Positions 62,680 through 64,000 of a stretch of 64,000 nucleotides of DNA are shown here, piece by piece. The position numbers and the translations under genes were made by a program. The stretch's first letter is position 1. The number at the start of each line of letters is the position of its first letter. This DNA comes from Hydrogenophaga sp. IBVHS2 (lineage in GTDB: Bacteria; Pseudomonadota; Gammaproteobacteria; Burkholderiales; Burkholderiaceae_C). The stretch spans positions 496,001-560,000 of the forward strand of contig NZ_NFUT01000002.1 in assembly GCF_002127215.1 (NCBI RefSeq), written 5' to 3'. The notes below the pieces were generated by a model. It searched no databases and was not told the origin of the DNA. It saw only the letters and a program-made list of their open reading frames with translations.

Positions 62680-63089
62680 ACCTTCGTCAGCTGTTGCTGG
62701 TGGCCGCCTTGCTGCCGGTCGTGTTTCCGGCGGCGGCGCAGTCCCGCCGGCCCCAGGTGGATCTGGCGTGCGAGGCCCACGGCATGGGGCCGCTGCTGGA
62801 CTGCACCGTGCGCCTGCGCGCCTCCGATGGCCGGCCACTGACCGGTGCCACCGTGACCCTGGGCGCCACCATGCCCTCCATGCCCATGGCCCACACGGTC
62901 AAGCCGGTCAGGGCACTGCCCACGGCGGCGCCCGGCGAATACCGAGGGCAGCTCACGCTGGAGATGAGCGGTGCCTGGGCCATCGAGATCGACCTGGCCG
63001 GCCCGGTGCGCGACCGCGTGGTGCGCGTGCTCATGGCCGAAGAGTGCGAGGGCGACGGGCGCTGTCCTGCCCCGCCGGCCCGCCGCTGA
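62676..63089 (+). CDS. YtkA/FixH-like periplasmic protein
   Basis: A 137-residue protein with a signal peptide (LLLVAALLPVVFPAAAQ) and one Ig-like beta-sandwich with the YtkA-like pattern: GRPLTGATVTLGATMPSMPMAHTVKPVRALPTAAPGEYRGQL and LEMSGAWAIEIDL. The Met/His-rich loop MPSMPMAH may bind copper, as known for some relatives. Four Cys may pair. It overlaps the upstream stop by ATGA, so it is translationally coupled to a permease, an unusual place for this family. Confidence 0.78.
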   Translation: MNLRQLLLVAALLPVVFPAAAQSRRPQVDLACEAHGMGPLLDCTVRLRASDGRPLTGATVTLGATMPSMPMAHTVKPVRALPTAAPGEYRGQLTLEMSGAWAIEIDLAGPVRDRVVRVLMAEECEGDGRCPAPPARR

Positions 63090-63125
63090 ACTTCCTTTTT
63101 ATCTCTCACAAGAACGGAGCCGACC

Positions 63126-63884
63126 ATGTCCCTTCCTCCCCTGCTCGACGGCCGCACCGTCATCGTCACCGGTGCCGCCACCGGCATCGGCCAGGCCTTT
63201 GCGCTGGCCTGCAGCGCCCAGGGCGCCCACATCGTGGTGGCCGACATGGGGCCGGCCGACGAGACCATGGACCTGATCGCCCGCCAGGGAGGGCAGGCGA
63301 TTTATGTGAAGACCGACGTGGCCGACAACGACTCCACCCAGGCCATGGCCGCTGCGGCGCTGCAACGCTTCGGCCGCATCGACGGACTGATCAACAACGC
63401 GGCCTACTTCCGCGAGGTCAAGCTGACCGATTTCGAGGCCATCGATCCGGCCGTGTGGGAGCGCATCTTTGCGGTCAACGTCAAGGGCGTGTGGCAGTGC
63501 TGCAAGGCGGTCATGCCGGCCATGCGGCAGCAGCACAGCGGTGCCATCGTGAACATCGCCTCGGTGGTGGCGGTGGCCGGGCAGCCGGGCTACCTGCACT
63601 ATGTGGCCACCAAGGGCGCGGTGCTGTCCATGACCAAGGGCCTGGCCAAGGAAGTGGGCCAGCACGGCGTGCGGGTGAACTGCATTGCCCCGGGCTTCGT
63701 CATCACCGACGCCACCCGCAACCGCCCGGTGGAGTGGCAGCAGAGCTTCCTCAAGGCACGCGCCATCGGCCGCGAGCAGCGGCCGGACGATCTGGTGGGC
63801 ACGGCGGTCTACATGCTGTCCGACCTCTCCGGCTTCGTCTCGGGCCAGACCGTGGTGGTCGATGGCGGCCACATCATGTACTGA
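63126..63884 (+). CDS. Short-chain dehydrogenase/reductase
   Basis: A 252-residue classical SDR. Cofactor motif TGAATGIGQAF, NNAA motif INNAAYF, active-site Ser in NIASVVAVAG, and YVATK. The acidic residue after strand 2 (VVADMG) suggests NAD rather than NADP. It probably oxidises a hydroxy group of a catabolic intermediate. Confidence 0.9.
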   Translation: MSLPPLLDGRTVIVTGAATGIGQAFALACSAQGAHIVVADMGPADETMDLIARQGGQAIYVKTDVADNDSTQAMAAAALQRFGRIDGLINNAAYFREVKLTDFEAIDPAVWERIFAVNVKGVWQCCKAVMPAMRQQHSGAIVNIASVVAVAGQPGYLHYVATKGAVLSMTKGLAKEVGQHGVRVNCIAPGFVITDATRNRPVEWQQSFLKARAIGREQRPDDLVGTAVYMLSDLSGFVSGQTVVVDGGHIMY

Positions 63885-63901
63885 CCCACCCCGGAGCCAC
63901 C

Positions 63902-64000
63902 ATGAACGACATCATCCTGCACCATTACCCGCTCTCGCCGTTCTCCGAGAAGGTCCGCACCACGCTGGGCCTCAAGCGCCTGGCCTGGCGTTCGGTGGAC
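63902..64000 (+). CDS. Glutathione S-transferase-like protein, N-terminal part only (truncated by window edge)
   Basis: Only 33 residues are visible. ILHHYPLSPFSEKVRTTLGLKRLAWRSVD has the thioredoxin-like start of glutathione S-transferases, with a Ser in the position of the active-site residue (SPFSEKVR). It starts 17 nt after the SDR and is probably the next gene of the same operon. Confidence 0.75.
   Translation, partial: MNDIILHHYPLSPFSEKVRTTLGLKRLAWRSVD

Overview
The window looks like chromosome of a high-GC (about two-thirds G+C by eye) betaproteobacterium of the order Burkholderiales. The clues are the tRNA-Leu/tig/clpP/clpX/lon block, many Burkholderiales-type transport and CoA-metabolism genes, an HpnC-type squalene synthase, and GTG starts with short or overlapping gene junctions. 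I cannot place it at genus level from sequence alone. No prophage, integrase, insertion sequence or CRISPR array was seen.

Layout. 1-5.2 kb: small membrane proteins, a CheB-CheR-PAS fusion with a PAS partner, a DUF1840 gene, a gene-poor stretch full of hairpins (4274-4470), a small unknown gene and a DUF805 gene. 5.3-16.7 kb: three unusual, more AT-rich genes with disordered Ser/Pro-rich N-termini (5329, 9000 and 15702) scattered among an amino-acid ABC importer lacking its ATPase, a LysE/ArgO exporter, an AcoR-type sigma-54 activator, a secreted hydrolase, and a sorbosone-type dehydrogenase (frameshifted) with its cytochrome c. 16.7-24 kb: YoaK, ChrA and ExoD membrane proteins, then an overlapping TPR plus triple HupE/UreJ operon. 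24-32.3 kb: a CoA-binding protein and MetY, an esterase, HpnC, and a divergent RND efflux pair with a TetR-type palindrome between them. 32.4-38.9 kb: tRNA-Leu, tig, clpP, clpX, lon, tRNA-Gly and tRNA-Cys.

38.9-44.5 kb is the most interesting part. A PlcP/LpxH-like metallophosphoesterase plus PstS, UDP-glucose dehydrogenase, a GT4 glycosyltransferase and an Mpo1-like membrane protein lie in two divergent pairs. Each of the two intergenic regions carries two oppositely oriented arrays of 7-bp PHO-box-like units spaced exactly 11 bp apart. Together this suggests a PhoB-controlled lipid-remodelling locus: phospholipid headgroup removal, then glycosylation of the diacylglycerol, with UDP-glucuronate supplied locally, plus one new candidate member (the Mpo1-like protein).

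44.5-64 kb: a class III aminotransferase divergent from phosphatidylserine decarboxylase, a class II aldolase, a LysR regulator, a CPA2 antiporter, an acyl-CoA ligase, a LysE exporter, a CaiB-type CoA transferase and an aldehyde dehydrogenase. These last two diverge from a large branched-chain-type ABC operon that carries two LivH/LivM permease pairs, a YtkA-like periplasmic protein, an SDR dehydrogenase and the start of a glutathione-transferase-like gene. The CoA ligase, CoA transferase, dehydrogenases and importer probably serve uptake and CoA-dependent breakdown of an organic acid that I cannot name.
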